This document shows, piece by piece, positions 23,976 to 32,805 of a stretch of 64,000 nucleotides of DNA. A program made the translations under genes and the position numbers. This DNA comes from Hydrogenophaga taeniospiralis CCUG 15921 (GTDB lineage Bacteria; Pseudomonadota; Gammaproteobacteria; Burkholderiales; Burkholderiaceae_C): positions 372,001-436,000 of the forward strand of contig NZ_BCWR01000001.1 of assembly GCF_001592305.1 (NCBI RefSeq). Direction: 5' to 3'. The notes under the pieces are model-generated. The model was not told the DNA's origin. It worked only from the letters and a program-made list of their open reading frames with translations, and ran no database searches. Position 1 is the stretch's first letter. The number at the start of each line of letters is the position of its first letter.

Positions 23976-24740
23976 TCAGCGGGTCACCTGCGCAACCGCA
24001 GGCGCGGAACGCACCTCCAGCGCGCGCACCGGCACCAGCTCGCGCAGGTCTTCTTCGGCCCCGTCGATCAGGATCAGCGCTGCGCGCTCGGCGGCCTCCG
24101 CGTCGCCCTGCTCGATGGCCACACACACGGCCTCGTGCAGCGGCAGCGAGTGCGCCGGCCCGCCCGGCTTGGTGGTGATCACGTCGAAACTGACCCGCAG
24201 CAGTGCGGACATGGCGTCCTGCATCTGGCGCACGAACTGGTTGCCGCAGGCCGAGAGGATGGTGTTGTGAAAGGCCAGATCGGCCTTCACGTAGTCGCCC
24301 TTGCCGGCGACGGCGCGCGCCATGGCCATGTAAGCCGAGCGCAGATTGCGGCGGTCCTCATCGCTGGCGCGCAGCGCGGCCATGCGCACGGCCGCCGGCT
24401 CGATGACGCGGCGCATCTCCATGAGGTCGCGCGAGAGCACGGGGTCGAACACGGCGGACTCGCCGCGCCAGAAGATGATGTCCGGGTCGAACAGGTTCCA
24501 GCGCGTGGGCTCCAGCACCAGGGTGCCTACCCGCCGCGTCACCTCCAGCAGGCCCTTGGCCGCCAGCGACTTGATGGCCTCGCGGATCACGATGCGGCTG
24601 AAGCCGAAACGCGCGCACAGATCGGCCTCGGGCGGCAGCAATTGCCCGGGCCGGATCTGGCCCGAACAGATTTCCCGGCCCAGCGTGTCCAGAACCTGTT
24701 CCTGGAAAGTGGCGCGTGGCGCAGTGGATCGTGGATTCAT
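23976..24740 (-). CDS. GntR/FadR-subfamily regulator of the hexonate cluster
   Basis: 254 aa. Winged helix-turn-helix GQIRPGQLLPPEADLCARFG then FSRIVIREAIKSLAAKGLLE, followed by an FCD effector domain with metal ligands (DLAFHNTILSACGN and LHEAVCVAIEQGD). FCD regulators usually sense sugar acids. It is divergent from the gluconate 5-dehydrogenase gene, with 140 bases between starts containing AT-rich palindromic elements, so it most likely represses the catabolic operon until a hexonate is present. Confidence 0.93.
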   Translation of the reverse strand: MNPRSTAPRATFQEQVLDTLGREICSGQIRPGQLLPPEADLCARFGFSRIVIREAIKSLAAKGLLEVTRRVGTLVLEPTRWNLFDPDIIFWRGESAVFDPVLSRDLMEMRRVIEPAAVRMAALRASDEDRRNLRSAYMAMARAVAGKGDYVKADLAFHNTILSACGNQFVRQMQDAMSALLRVSFDVITTKPGGPAHSLPLHEAVCVAIEQGDAEAAERAALILIDGAEEDLRELVPVRALEVRSAPAVAQVTR

Positions 24741-24855
24741 GGCTCTTGTTTATATGAGGTATGACATATGGGCGCACAACCACCCAGGTCATATCCAGAG
24801 TATCAACGACGCCGAAGCATCCGATGACCTAGGGTTTTCCATGACTCATCAAACA

Positions 24856-24867
24856 TCATACGTATTA
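24856..24867. promoter_or_regulatory. operator-like palindrome in the hexonate promoter
   Basis: TCATACGTATTA with a perfect 8-base core ATACGTAT, 14 bases before the first catabolic gene. A related AT-rich half (GGTATGACATATG) lies near 24757-24770 in front of the gntR gene. GntR/FCD regulators bind short palindromes of this type. Confidence 0.5.
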
Positions 24868-24880
24868 TATATTCGCCGCC

Positions 24881-25663
24881 ATGAATTCCAACGCCACCCC
24901 CTCCCTGTTCGACCTCAGCGGTCGCACCGCCCTGATCACCGGCTCCTCCCGCGGCATCGGTTTTGCCCTTGCCCAGGGCTTGGCCGAGGCGGGCGCGAAA
25001 GTCATCGTCAACAGCCGCCAGGCGGCGGTGGTGGAAGAAGCCGTGAAGAAGCTCCAGGCCCAGGGGCTGGACGCGGTGGGTGCGGCCTTTGACGTGGCGG
25101 ACGAGGCTTCGGTGGAAGCGGCCTTTGCCGGCTTTGACCAGCAGGGTCTGGCCATCGACATCCTGATCAACAACGCCGGCATCCAGCACCGCCAGCCCAT
25201 GGTCGAGCTGGCCCTGGCCGACTGGCAGCGTGTCATGGACACCAACCTGACCGCCGCCTTCCTGGTGGGCCGGGCCACGGCGCGCCGCATGATCGCGCGC
25301 GGCCAGGGCGGCAAGATCATCAACATCGGCTCGCTCACCAGCGAGGCCGCGCGCGCCACGGTGGCGCCCTACGCGGTGGCCAAGGGCGGCATCAAGCTGC
25401 TGTCCAAGGCGATGGCGGCGGAGTGGGCGCAGTTCAACATCCAGGCCAACTCCATCGGCCCCGGCTACATCCTGACCGACATGAACGAGGCGCTGGTGAA
25501 CAACCCGAGCTTCGACGCCTGGGTGAAAAGCAGCAACCCGGCGCAGCGCTGGGGCCAGCCCGAGGAGCTGGTGGGCACCGCCATCTACCTTGCCTCTGCT
25601 GCCTCCAACTACGTCAACGGCCAGATCATCTATGTGGACGGTGGCTGGCTGTCGGTGCTCTGA
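24881..25663 (+). CDS. gluconate 5-dehydrogenase (SDR family)
   Basis: 260 aa SDR with the nucleotide-binding TGSSRGIGFALAQGLAEAG, the NNAG motif (ILINNAGIQHRQPM), catalytic S/Y/K in IGSLTSEAARATVAPYAVAK and the family end VNGQIIYVDGGWLSVL. The phrase INNAGIQHR is typical of Ga5DH/IdnO-like enzymes, which interconvert 5-keto-D-gluconate and D-gluconate with NADP(H). It starts the operon that continues with the ManD-like dehydratase and a TRAP transporter, matching the idonate pathway. Confidence 0.87.
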   Translation: MNSNATPSLFDLSGRTALITGSSRGIGFALAQGLAEAGAKVIVNSRQAAVVEEAVKKLQAQGLDAVGAAFDVADEASVEAAFAGFDQQGLAIDILINNAGIQHRQPMVELALADWQRVMDTNLTAAFLVGRATARRMIARGQGGKIINIGSLTSEAARATVAPYAVAKGGIKLLSKAMAAEWAQFNIQANSIGPGYILTDMNEALVNNPSFDAWVKSSNPAQRWGQPEELVGTAIYLASAASNYVNGQIIYVDGGWLSVL

Positions 25664-25704
25664 ACCGCACCCGACAGCGCCCAAAAAAGCCACGAGACCC
25701 ACCC

Positions 25705-26952
25705 ATGTCCACGCTGATCACGGACGTCAAGGTCATCCTGACCGCCCCCGAAGGCATCAACCTCATGGTGGTCAAGGTCGAGACCAACCAGCCGGGCCTC
25801 TACGGCCTGGGCTGCGCCACCTTCGCCTACCGCCACCTGGCCGTGAAGTGCCTGGTCGAGCAGTACCTCAAGCCGTTGGTGGTGGGGCGCGATGCGCACG
25901 CCATCGAAGAGCTCTGGCAGCTGATGCACCAGAACGCCTATTGGCGCAACGGCCCCATCGAGAACAACGCCATCTCGGGCATCGACATGGCTCTGTGGGA
26001 CATCAAGGGCAAGCTGGCCAACATGCCGCTGTACCAGCTGTTCGGTGGCAAGGTGCGCGAGGGCGTGCCGATCTACCGCCACGCCGACGGCGGCTCCCTG
26101 AGCGAGCTGTGCGACAACATCCAGAGGTACCGCGAGCAGGGCATCACCCACATCCGCTGCCAGAGCGGCGGCTACGGCGGCGGTGGCTTCGGCGCCGCGC
26201 CCGGCAACGCACCCGAGCGTGCGCCGGCCGGCGTGTACCTGGACGCGCGCAAATACATGCGCGACACGGTCAGGATGTTCGACCACCTCCGCAGCCACGT
26301 GGGCTTTGATGTGGAGCTCTGCCACGACGTGCACGAGCGGCTCAAGCCCATCGACGCGATCCGCTTCGCTCAGGCGCTCGAGCCTTTCGACCTGTTCTTC
26401 CTGGAAGACGCGATCGCGCTGGAAGAAGGCGAGTGGCTGCGCCAGCTGCGCGACAAGACCAGCATCCCGCTGGCGCAGGGCGAGCTGTTCAACCACCCCT
26501 TCGAGTGGCGCGGCCTGATCGCCGAGCGGCTGATCGATTTCATCCGCGTGCACCTGAGCCAGGTCGGCGGCATCACGCCGGGCCGCAAACTGCAGCTGTT
26601 CGCCGAGCAGTACGGCGTGCGCACGGCGTGGCACGGCCCGGGCGACATGTCACCGCTGGCGCATGCGGCCAACATCCACATCGACCTGGCGGCGCGCAAC
26701 TTCGGCGTGCAGGAATGGTCGGGCACCGAGCCGCCGAACTTCGTGATCCAGGAACTCAAGGGGCCGCGCGAGGCGCTGCTCGACGTGTTCCCGGGCCTGC
26801 CCGAGTTCCGCCAGGGCTATGTGTACGCCAACGACCAGCCCGGCCTGGGCGTGGACATCAACGAAGCCGAAGCGGCCAAGTACCCGTGCGACGCCGGGGT
26901 GACCACCTGGACGCAGACCCGGTTGATCGACGGCACGCTGCAGACCCCCTGA
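25705..26952 (+). CDS. D-mannonate/D-gluconate dehydratase (ManD family, enolase superfamily)
   Basis: 415 aa. ManD-family landmarks are present: ENNAISGIDMALWDIKGKLA, the Tyr in PAGVYLDARKYM, catalytic Asp/His in VELCHDVHERL, metal-binding Glu residues in LFFLEDAIALEEGEW and LAQGELFNHP, and catalytic His in TAWHGPGDMSP. Members dehydrate D-mannonate, and some also D-gluconate, to 2-keto-3-deoxygluconate (KDG). In this operon, with a gluconate 5-dehydrogenase and a KDG kinase but no glucuronate isomerase, use of gluconate is likely but cannot be read from sequence alone. Confidence 0.9.
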   Translation: MSTLITDVKVILTAPEGINLMVVKVETNQPGLYGLGCATFAYRHLAVKCLVEQYLKPLVVGRDAHAIEELWQLMHQNAYWRNGPIENNAISGIDMALWDIKGKLANMPLYQLFGGKVREGVPIYRHADGGSLSELCDNIQRYREQGITHIRCQSGGYGGGGFGAAPGNAPERAPAGVYLDARKYMRDTVRMFDHLRSHVGFDVELCHDVHERLKPIDAIRFAQALEPFDLFFLEDAIALEEGEWLRQLRDKTSIPLAQGELFNHPFEWRGLIAERLIDFIRVHLSQVGGITPGRKLQLFAEQYGVRTAWHGPGDMSPLAHAANIHIDLAARNFGVQEWSGTEPPNFVIQELKGPREALLDVFPGLPEFRQGYVYANDQPGLGVDINEAEAAKYPCDAGVTTWTQTRLIDGTLQTP

Positions 26953-27031
26953 GCCCTCTGTTTTCGCGGCGGCGCAGGTACTTGGGCCTGCACCGCCAAC
27001 TTCCTCACCACACCAAGCAGGAGACAACCGC

Positions 27032-28057
27032 ATGACATCCAGAACCTCATCCCATTTCACCCTGCGCCGCCTGACCCTGATGGTGGGGGCCGCGCTCGCG
27101 CTGTGCTCCACCGCCGCGCTGGCCGAAGTCAAGGCCAAGATCGGCCACGCCATGCCCGAGACCCACCCCCAGGCCGTGGCCATGAACAAGTTCGCCGAAC
27201 TGGCCACCGCCTACACCAAGGGCAACGTGAAGGTGCAGGCCTACCACAGCGGCGTGCTGGGCAGCGACGAGAAGCAGTTGCAGGCCGTGCAGTCGGGCAC
27301 GCAGGAGCTGTACATCGGCACGCTCGCGCCGCTGTCGACCCGCGTGAAGGAAGTGCAGGTCTGGGACCTGCCCTTCATGTTCCAGAACGAGAAAGAGGTC
27401 TACGCGGTGCTCGACGGCGCGTCGTCCAAGGCGATCTTCCAGAAGATCGAACCCGCCGGTCTGGTGGGCCTGACCTGGACCGGCATGGGCTTTCGCAACC
27501 TGTCCAACAGCAAACGCAGCGTCAACCGGCTGGAAGACGTGGCGGGCCTGAAGATCCGCGTGATGGCCAACCCGGTGGCGCTGGAAACCTGGAAGACCAT
27601 CGGTGCCAACGCCGTGCCCATGGCTTTTGCCGAGGTGTTCCCGGCGCTGGAAATCAAGGCGCTGGACGGCCAGGAAAACCCGCTGGTGCACATGTATTCC
27701 AACAAGATGCAGGAAGTGCAGAAGTTCATCTCGGTGACCAACCACGTGTACACGCCGGTGGCGCTGGTGGCCTCCAAGAAGTTCTGGGACACGCTCTCTC
27801 CGGCCGATCAGGCGGGCATCCAGAAAGCCGCCACCGAAGCCGGCCTGCTGCAGCGCAAGCTGCTGGACGAGGGTGACAACGACGTGGTGGCCAAGTTCAA
27901 GGCCGCTGGCGTGACCATGAACACCGTGAGCCCGGCCGAGCTCGCCCGCATCCAGGAGAAGGTCAAGCCCGTGGTCGCCAAGTTCGCTCCGATCATCGGC
28001 GAGGACTTCGTCAAGGGCTTCTACGCCGAGATCGACAAGGCCCGCGCCGCCAAATAA
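27032..28057 (+). CDS. TRAP transporter solute receptor (DctP family)
   Basis: 341 aa with a Sec signal peptide ending ALCSTAALA. Conserved DctP features are KIGHAMPETHPQAVAMNKFA, the ligand-binding Arg segment LKIRVMANPVALETWKTIGA, then VPMAFAEVFPALEIKALDGQ ENP. It delivers the ligand, probably a hexonate or related sugar acid given the neighbours, to the DctQM permease encoded downstream with the usual gene order. Confidence 0.93.
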   Translation: MTSRTSSHFTLRRLTLMVGAALALCSTAALAEVKAKIGHAMPETHPQAVAMNKFAELATAYTKGNVKVQAYHSGVLGSDEKQLQAVQSGTQELYIGTLAPLSTRVKEVQVWDLPFMFQNEKEVYAVLDGASSKAIFQKIEPAGLVGLTWTGMGFRNLSNSKRSVNRLEDVAGLKIRVMANPVALETWKTIGANAVPMAFAEVFPALEIKALDGQENPLVHMYSNKMQEVQKFISVTNHVYTPVALVASKKFWDTLSPADQAGIQKAATEAGLLQRKLLDEGDNDVVAKFKAAGVTMNTVSPAELARIQEKVKPVVAKFAPIIGEDFVKGFYAEIDKARAAK

Positions 28058-28126
28058 GGCCCGGAGCACCGGGTGGGCCATGCGACCCACCCGGCTTTCT
28101 TCCCTTCATTCAACCCGGGGACTCCC

Positions 28127-28720
28127 ATGGGAAAAACGTTCAAGGCCCTGGCCGACCACCTGACGCGCGCGCTCGAGGTCGTGATGGTGCTGTGCCTGGT
28201 GGTCATGCTGGTGATGGTGTTCGGCAACGTGATCCTGCGGCTGTTCTTCAACACTGGCATCGACCTCTCGGAGGAGATCCCGCGTTTCGCGTTTGTCTGG
28301 ATGACCTTCCTCGGCGCCATCGTCGGCGCGCGCCGCCGCGCTCACCTCGGGGTGGACATCCTGGTGCAGGCCCTGCCCGTGCTCGGGCGCAAGGTGTGCT
28401 GGGGCCTGAGCCAGGCCGTGATGCTGGTGTGCTGCGTGTACATCGTCTACGGCACCTGGCTGCAACACGAGATCATCGAAGGCAACGCCTCGCCGGTGGC
28501 ACAGCTGAGCATGTTGTGGGTTTTCGGCGTGAGCTATCTGACGGGATCGGCCATCGGCCTGATCTGCCTGTCCAACCTCGTGCGACTCATCGCGGGCACC
28601 GTGTCTGACGATGAGCTGATCGACGTGCACGAAGAGGGCATGAGCGATGCGCTGGAGGCCGAACGGGAGATGGCGGCCCAGTCGGCGGCTCACCAGGGCA
28701 ACGGTGGGATGAAGTCATGA
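28127..28720 (+). CDS. TRAP transporter small permease subunit (DctQ family)
   Basis: 197 aa from the ATG at 28127; an earlier in-frame ATG at 28073 lies in the untranslated leader. Four hydrophobic helices are visible (VVMVLCLVVMLVMVFGNVIL, FAFVWMTFLGAIVGARRRAH, VMLVCCVYIVYGTWL, a fourth about residues 140-165). The DctQ-typical RRRAHLGVD follows the second. The acidic C-terminal tail is longer than usual. The gene overlaps the start of the large permease gene (ATGA). Confidence 0.92.
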   Translation: MGKTFKALADHLTRALEVVMVLCLVVMLVMVFGNVILRLFFNTGIDLSEEIPRFAFVWMTFLGAIVGARRRAHLGVDILVQALPVLGRKVCWGLSQAVMLVCCVYIVYGTWLQHEIIEGNASPVAQLSMLWVFGVSYLTGSAIGLICLSNLVRLIAGTVSDDELIDVHEEGMSDALEAEREMAAQSAAHQGNGGMKS

Positions 28721-29997
28721 CCATCTTTGTCTTCATCGCTTCCCTGCTCGGCCTGATGGCGCTGGGCATGCCGGTGGCCTTCGCGCTGATCGGCTGCGGC
28801 ATCGTCATGATGTTCTACATGGGCGTCACCGACCCCCAGATCGTGATCCAGAACATGTGGGACGGCGCCAACAGCTTCCCGCTGCTGGCCGTGCCCTTCT
28901 TCATGCTGGCCGGCGAGTTCATGAACGCCGGCGGCATGACGCGCCGCATCATCATGATGGCGATGTCGTGGGTCGGCCACATCCGGGGCGGCCTGGGCTA
29001 CGTGGCCGTCATGGCCGCCGTGATCATGGCCTCGCTGTCGGGCTCCGCCGTGGCCGACACCGCGGCGCTGGCCGCCGTGCTGGTGCCCATGATGCGCAAC
29101 GCCGGCTACAACGTGAACCGCTCCTGCGGCCTGATCGCGTGCGGCGGCATCATCGCGCCGGTGATCCCGCCGTCGATCGCGATGATCCTGTACGGCGTGA
29201 CCGGCGGCGTGTCGATCACCAAGCTCTTCATCGCCGGCATCGTGCCCGGCATCCTGATGGGCATGGCGATCATGCTGGCCTGGCGCTGGTCGATCGGCCA
29301 CGACAAGGTGCAGGCCGAGCCCAAGCGCAGCACCGCCGAGCGCATGAAAGCGACGCGCGAAGCCCTGTGGGCGCTGATGCTGCCCATCGTGATCATCGGC
29401 GGCCTGAAGTTCGGCATCTTCACCCCCACCGAAGCGGCCGTGATCGCGGCGGTGTATTCGTTGTTCGTGGGCACGGTGATCTACCGCGAGATCAAGCTCA
29501 AACAGCTGTTCCACCTGTTCTACCGCGCGGCCGAAACCACGGCAGTGATCATGTTCCTGGTGTCGGCGGCGGGCGTCTCGGCCTGGCTCATCACCACGGC
29601 CGACATACCGCAGCAGCTGGTCGAACTGGTCGAGCCGCTGATGGACAACAAGATGCTGCTGACCTTCGTGCTGATGATCCTGGTGCTGGTGGTGGGTACC
29701 GCGCTGGACTTCACGCCCACGGTGCTGATCATGACGCCGGTGCTGATGCCGGTGTTGCGCCAGGCCGGCATCGACCCGGTGTACTTCGGTGTGCTGTTCA
29801 TCATGAACAACGCCATCGGTCTCGTCACACCCCCGGTGGGCACCGTGCTCAACGTGGTGTGCGGCGTCGCCAAGATCCCCATGAGCGGCGCGATCAAAGG
29901 CGTGTGGCCCTTCATGGTGGCGCAGGCCCTCGTCATGTTCCTGCTGGTGGTGTTCCCGCAGATCGTCATGTGGCCGCTGCAGATGATGACGCGCTGA
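28717..29997 (+). CDS. TRAP transporter large permease subunit (DctM family)
   Basis: 426 aa with about twelve hydrophobic segments. DctM landmarks are AVPFFMLAGEFMNAGGMTRR, then LSGSAVADTAALAAVLVPMM, GIIAPVIPPSIAMILYGVTG and the C-terminal NNAIGLVTPPVGTVLNVVCG. Together with the DctP and DctQ proteins it forms a sodium-driven importer in the inner membrane. Translation is coupled to the small subunit. Confidence 0.95.
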   Translation: MTIFVFIASLLGLMALGMPVAFALIGCGIVMMFYMGVTDPQIVIQNMWDGANSFPLLAVPFFMLAGEFMNAGGMTRRIIMMAMSWVGHIRGGLGYVAVMAAVIMASLSGSAVADTAALAAVLVPMMRNAGYNVNRSCGLIACGGIIAPVIPPSIAMILYGVTGGVSITKLFIAGIVPGILMGMAIMLAWRWSIGHDKVQAEPKRSTAERMKATREALWALMLPIVIIGGLKFGIFTPTEAAVIAAVYSLFVGTVIYREIKLKQLFHLFYRAAETTAVIMFLVSAAGVSAWLITTADIPQQLVELVEPLMDNKMLLTFVLMILVLVVGTALDFTPTVLIMTPVLMPVLRQAGIDPVYFGVLFIMNNAIGLVTPPVGTVLNVVCGVAKIPMSGAIKGVWPFMVAQALVMFLLVVFPQIVMWPLQMMTR

Positions 29998-30037
29998 ACA
30001 CCGCCCTCCCCTCTCACCCCCCTACAGCAGACCCCTC

Positions 30038-31075
30038 ATGGAAGCTCTTGTCATTCACTCCCCCCTCGACCTGCGGGTCGAAGATGTCCCCACCCCCGCC
30101 GTCGGCCCCGGCCAGGTTCGCGTGCGGGTGCGCGCCGGCGGCATTTGCGGCTCCGATCTGCACTACTACCAGCACGGTGGTTTCGGCGCCATCCGCATCC
30201 AGCAGCCCATGGTGCTGGGCCACGAGGTGGCCGGTGTGCTGGACGAGGTGGCGCCCGACGTGAAGCACCTCGCCGTGGGCGCCCGCGTCGCCGTCAACCC
30301 CAGCCACGCCTGCGGGCAGTGCCGTTTCTGCCAGCTCGGCCTGCAGAACCACTGCCTGGACATGCGCTACTTCGGCAGCGCCATGCGCATGCCGCACGTG
30401 CAGGGCGCGTTCCGCCAGGAACTGGTGATCAACGCCGCCCAGGCCTATCCGCTGGCCGACGGCATCTCCGACGCCGAAGGCTCGATGGCCGAGCCGCTGG
30501 CGGTGGCGCTGCACGCGGTGAACCGCGCCGGCCCGCTGCTGGGCCGCAAGGTGCTGATCACGGGCTGTGGCCCCATCGGCGGCATGTTGATCATTGCCGC
30601 ACGCCGCGCCGGTGCAACCCACATCGTGGCCACCGACGTGGTGCCGCAACCGCTGCGCAAGGCGCTCGCCGTGGGCGCGGACCGGGTCATCAACGTGGCC
30701 GAGGCGCCCGGTGAGCTGGCCGAATACGCCGCCGAAAAGGGCCAGTTCGACGTGCTGTTCGAGGCCAGCGGCAACGCCAGCGCGCTGCGCGCTGCGTTCG
30801 ACGTGGTGCGCCCGCGCGGCCTGATCGTGCAGCTCGGCCTCTCGGGCAGCGAGCTGACGCTGCCGTTCAACACCATCGTGGCCAAGGAGTTCGACGTGCG
30901 CGGCGCCTTCCGTTTTCACGAGGAGTTCGGCGTGGCGGTGTCGCTGATCAACCAGCGGCTGGTGGACCTGAAGCCACTGGTGTCGGCCACCCTGCCCTTC
31001 CGCGACGCGGGTCGCGCGTTCGCGCTCGCCGCGGACCGTTCGCAGTCGATGAAGGTCGTGCTGAGTTTCGAATGA
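30038..31075 (+). CDS. L-idonate 5-dehydrogenase-like zinc alcohol dehydrogenase
   Basis: 345 aa, medium-chain dehydrogenase. Catalytic zinc ligands are in GGICGSDLHYYQHGG and LGHEVAG; structural zinc Cys residues are in HACGQCRFCQLGLQNHC; the nucleotide-binding loop is ITGCGPIGGMLIIAARRAGA. SMAEPLAVALHAVNRAG matches the idonate dehydrogenase group, which oxidises L-idonate to 5-ketogluconate. That product is the substrate of the gluconate 5-dehydrogenase at the start of the same operon. Its stop overlaps the KDG kinase start. Confidence 0.88.
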   Translation: MEALVIHSPLDLRVEDVPTPAVGPGQVRVRVRAGGICGSDLHYYQHGGFGAIRIQQPMVLGHEVAGVLDEVAPDVKHLAVGARVAVNPSHACGQCRFCQLGLQNHCLDMRYFGSAMRMPHVQGAFRQELVINAAQAYPLADGISDAEGSMAEPLAVALHAVNRAGPLLGRKVLITGCGPIGGMLIIAARRAGATHIVATDVVPQPLRKALAVGADRVINVAEAPGELAEYAAEKGQFDVLFEASGNASALRAAFDVVRPRGLIVQLGLSGSELTLPFNTIVAKEFDVRGAFRFHEEFGVAVSLINQRLVDLKPLVSATLPFRDAGRAFALAADRSQSMKVVLSFE

Positions 31076-32028
31076 ACACACCGAACCCGGCCCTCGACGT
31101 CATCACCATCGGCGAAGCCATGGTGCTGTTCGCGGCGCAGCAGGCGGGCCCGCTGGACGACGCCAGCTCGTTCGCCCGCACCACGGCGGGCGCCGAGCTC
31201 AACGTCGCCATCGGCCTGGCCCGCCTGGGCCTGCGTGTGGGCTACCTCACCCGCCTGGGGCAAGACCTGTTTGGCCGCCACATCGCCGCCGTGCTGTCGC
31301 GCGAAGGCATTGACCGCCAGCAGGTGGTGATGGACGCCGAGCACCCGACCGGTTTCATGCTCAAGTCGCGCAGCGACGACGGCAGCGACCCGCAGATCCA
31401 GTATTTCCGCAAGGGCTCGGCGGCCAGCCACATGCAGGTCGGCGAGCTCTCCAGCGCCTACTGCGCCAGCGCCCGGCACCTGCACCTGACCGGCATCTTT
31501 GTAGCCGTCACGCCCTCGACGCGCGAGGTGGTGTTGGAGCTGGCGGCGCGGTCGCGCGCGGCGGGCCTGTCGATCTCGTTCGACCCCAATCTGCGCCCGG
31601 CCCTGTGGCGCTCCAAGGACGAGATGGTGGCCAGTCTCAACCAGCTCTCGACCTTCAGCGACTGGGTGCTGCCCGGGCTCGAAGAAGGCCGGCTGCTCAC
31701 CGGGCGCGACAGCGTGCAGGGCATCGCCGACTTCTACCTGGAGCGTGGCGCACAAGGCGTGGTGGTCAAGCTGGGCCCCGAAGGTGCGTTCTATGCCACC
31801 CCGACCGAGCGAGGCCACGTGGCCGGCGTGCCAGTGACCCGGGTGATGGACACGGTGGGCGCCGGCGACGGCTTCGCGGTGGGCGTGATCTCGGGCCTGC
31901 TCGAAGGCCTGACCCCGGCCGCCGCCGCCGCACGCGGCAACGCCATCGGCGCCCGCGTGGTGCAGTTCCCGGGCGACGCCGACGGCCTGCCCACGCGCGC
32001 CGAACTCGACGCCCTGCGAAAGGCTTGA
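31072..32028 (+). CDS. kdgK: 2-dehydro-3-deoxygluconokinase (PfkB family)
   Basis: 318 aa. PfkB motifs: N-terminal TIGEAMVLFAAQQAGPLDDA, the GG substrate segment AELNVAIGLARLGLRVGYLT, and the C-terminal signature VMDTVGAGDGFAVGVISGLL with the catalytic Asp. Phosphorylates KDG to KDPG, which enters the Entner-Doudoroff route; the ManD-like dehydratase in the same operon supplies KDG. Coupled by ATGA to the upstream dehydrogenase gene. Confidence 0.92.
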   Translation: MNTPNPALDVITIGEAMVLFAAQQAGPLDDASSFARTTAGAELNVAIGLARLGLRVGYLTRLGQDLFGRHIAAVLSREGIDRQQVVMDAEHPTGFMLKSRSDDGSDPQIQYFRKGSAASHMQVGELSSAYCASARHLHLTGIFVAVTPSTREVVLELAARSRAAGLSISFDPNLRPALWRSKDEMVASLNQLSTFSDWVLPGLEEGRLLTGRDSVQGIADFYLERGAQGVVVKLGPEGAFYATPTERGHVAGVPVTRVMDTVGAGDGFAVGVISGLLEGLTPAAAAARGNAIGARVVQFPGDADGLPTRAELDALRKA

Positions 32029-32031
32029 AGC

Positions 32032-32541
32032 ATGGGCTCATCGATCGTGATCATGGGGGTCTCGGGCTGTGGCAAGTCCAGCCTGGGCGCTGCCGTGGCC
32101 CGGGCGGAAGTCCTGCCGCTGATCGAGGGCGACGACCACCACAGCGAACAGAGCCGCAGCAAGATGAGCCAGGGCATCGCCCTCACCGACGAAGACCGGG
32201 ATGGCTGGCTGACCCTGCTGGGCGAGCAACTGGGGGCCTCACCGAACGGGGCGGTGCTCACCTGCTCGGCGCTCAAACACAAGTACCGCGAGCACCTGCG
32301 TGCGGCCTCCCCGGGCCTGCGTTTCGTGTTTCTGGACCTCACGCGGGAGGAAGCACAGGCCCGGGTGTCATCCCGTTCGGCCCACTTTTTCTCGGCCAGC
32401 CTGGTGGACAGCCAGTTTGCCGCGCTGGAGTCGCCTGTCGGTGAGCCCGGTGTGCTCCGGGTGGACGCCACGGCACCGCTGGGTGAACTGCAATCCCAGG
32501 TCAGCGACTGGCTGAAGACGGTGGCCCTGCCCCAGTCCTGA
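32032..32541 (+). CDS. gntK: gluconokinase
   Basis: 169 aa. The P-loop GVSGCGKSSLG is followed by the gluconokinase landmarks LIEGDDHHSEQSRSKMSQGI, ALTDEDRDGWL, LTCSALKHKYREHL and HFFSASLVDSQFAALESP. Phosphorylates D-gluconate to 6-phosphogluconate. It follows kdgK by 3 bases, giving this operon two exits from gluconate: dehydration to KDG then KDPG, or direct phosphorylation. Confidence 0.92.
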   Translation: MGSSIVIMGVSGCGKSSLGAAVARAEVLPLIEGDDHHSEQSRSKMSQGIALTDEDRDGWLTLLGEQLGASPNGAVLTCSALKHKYREHLRAASPGLRFVFLDLTREEAQARVSSRSAHFFSASLVDSQFAALESPVGEPGVLRVDATAPLGELQSQVSDWLKTVALPQS

Positions 32542-32805
32542 CGGTCGGGTTTGCAGGCAACCGGCCGCTTCGGCGGTGCGGATCGGGTGCGTGCGCGGCG
32601 GTTCGGGAATCGTGCCGGCCACCGTCCAGGCCCAATACACAAACTTTGCGCCGCCACCTAGGGTAAATCCCATGCTTTGAATGCAAGAGAGTACACATCC
32701 TGCCTCTTTCCGTACAAATCGTGCGAGGCGCGGTGGTGAGAATTCCTCCACGGTCCAGAGATGGCCGTCGAACGAGCATCCACCATCCCCCCAAGGAGAC
32801 AAACT

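Noticed and set aside
23491..24270. Plus-strand ORF opposite the DUF1801 and GntR genes
   Set aside because: Shadow of two clear minus-strand genes.
32542..32805. CRP-like or other regulator site before the polyol operon
   Set aside because: Only loose half-sites were seen in this 264-base gap; nothing could be supported.
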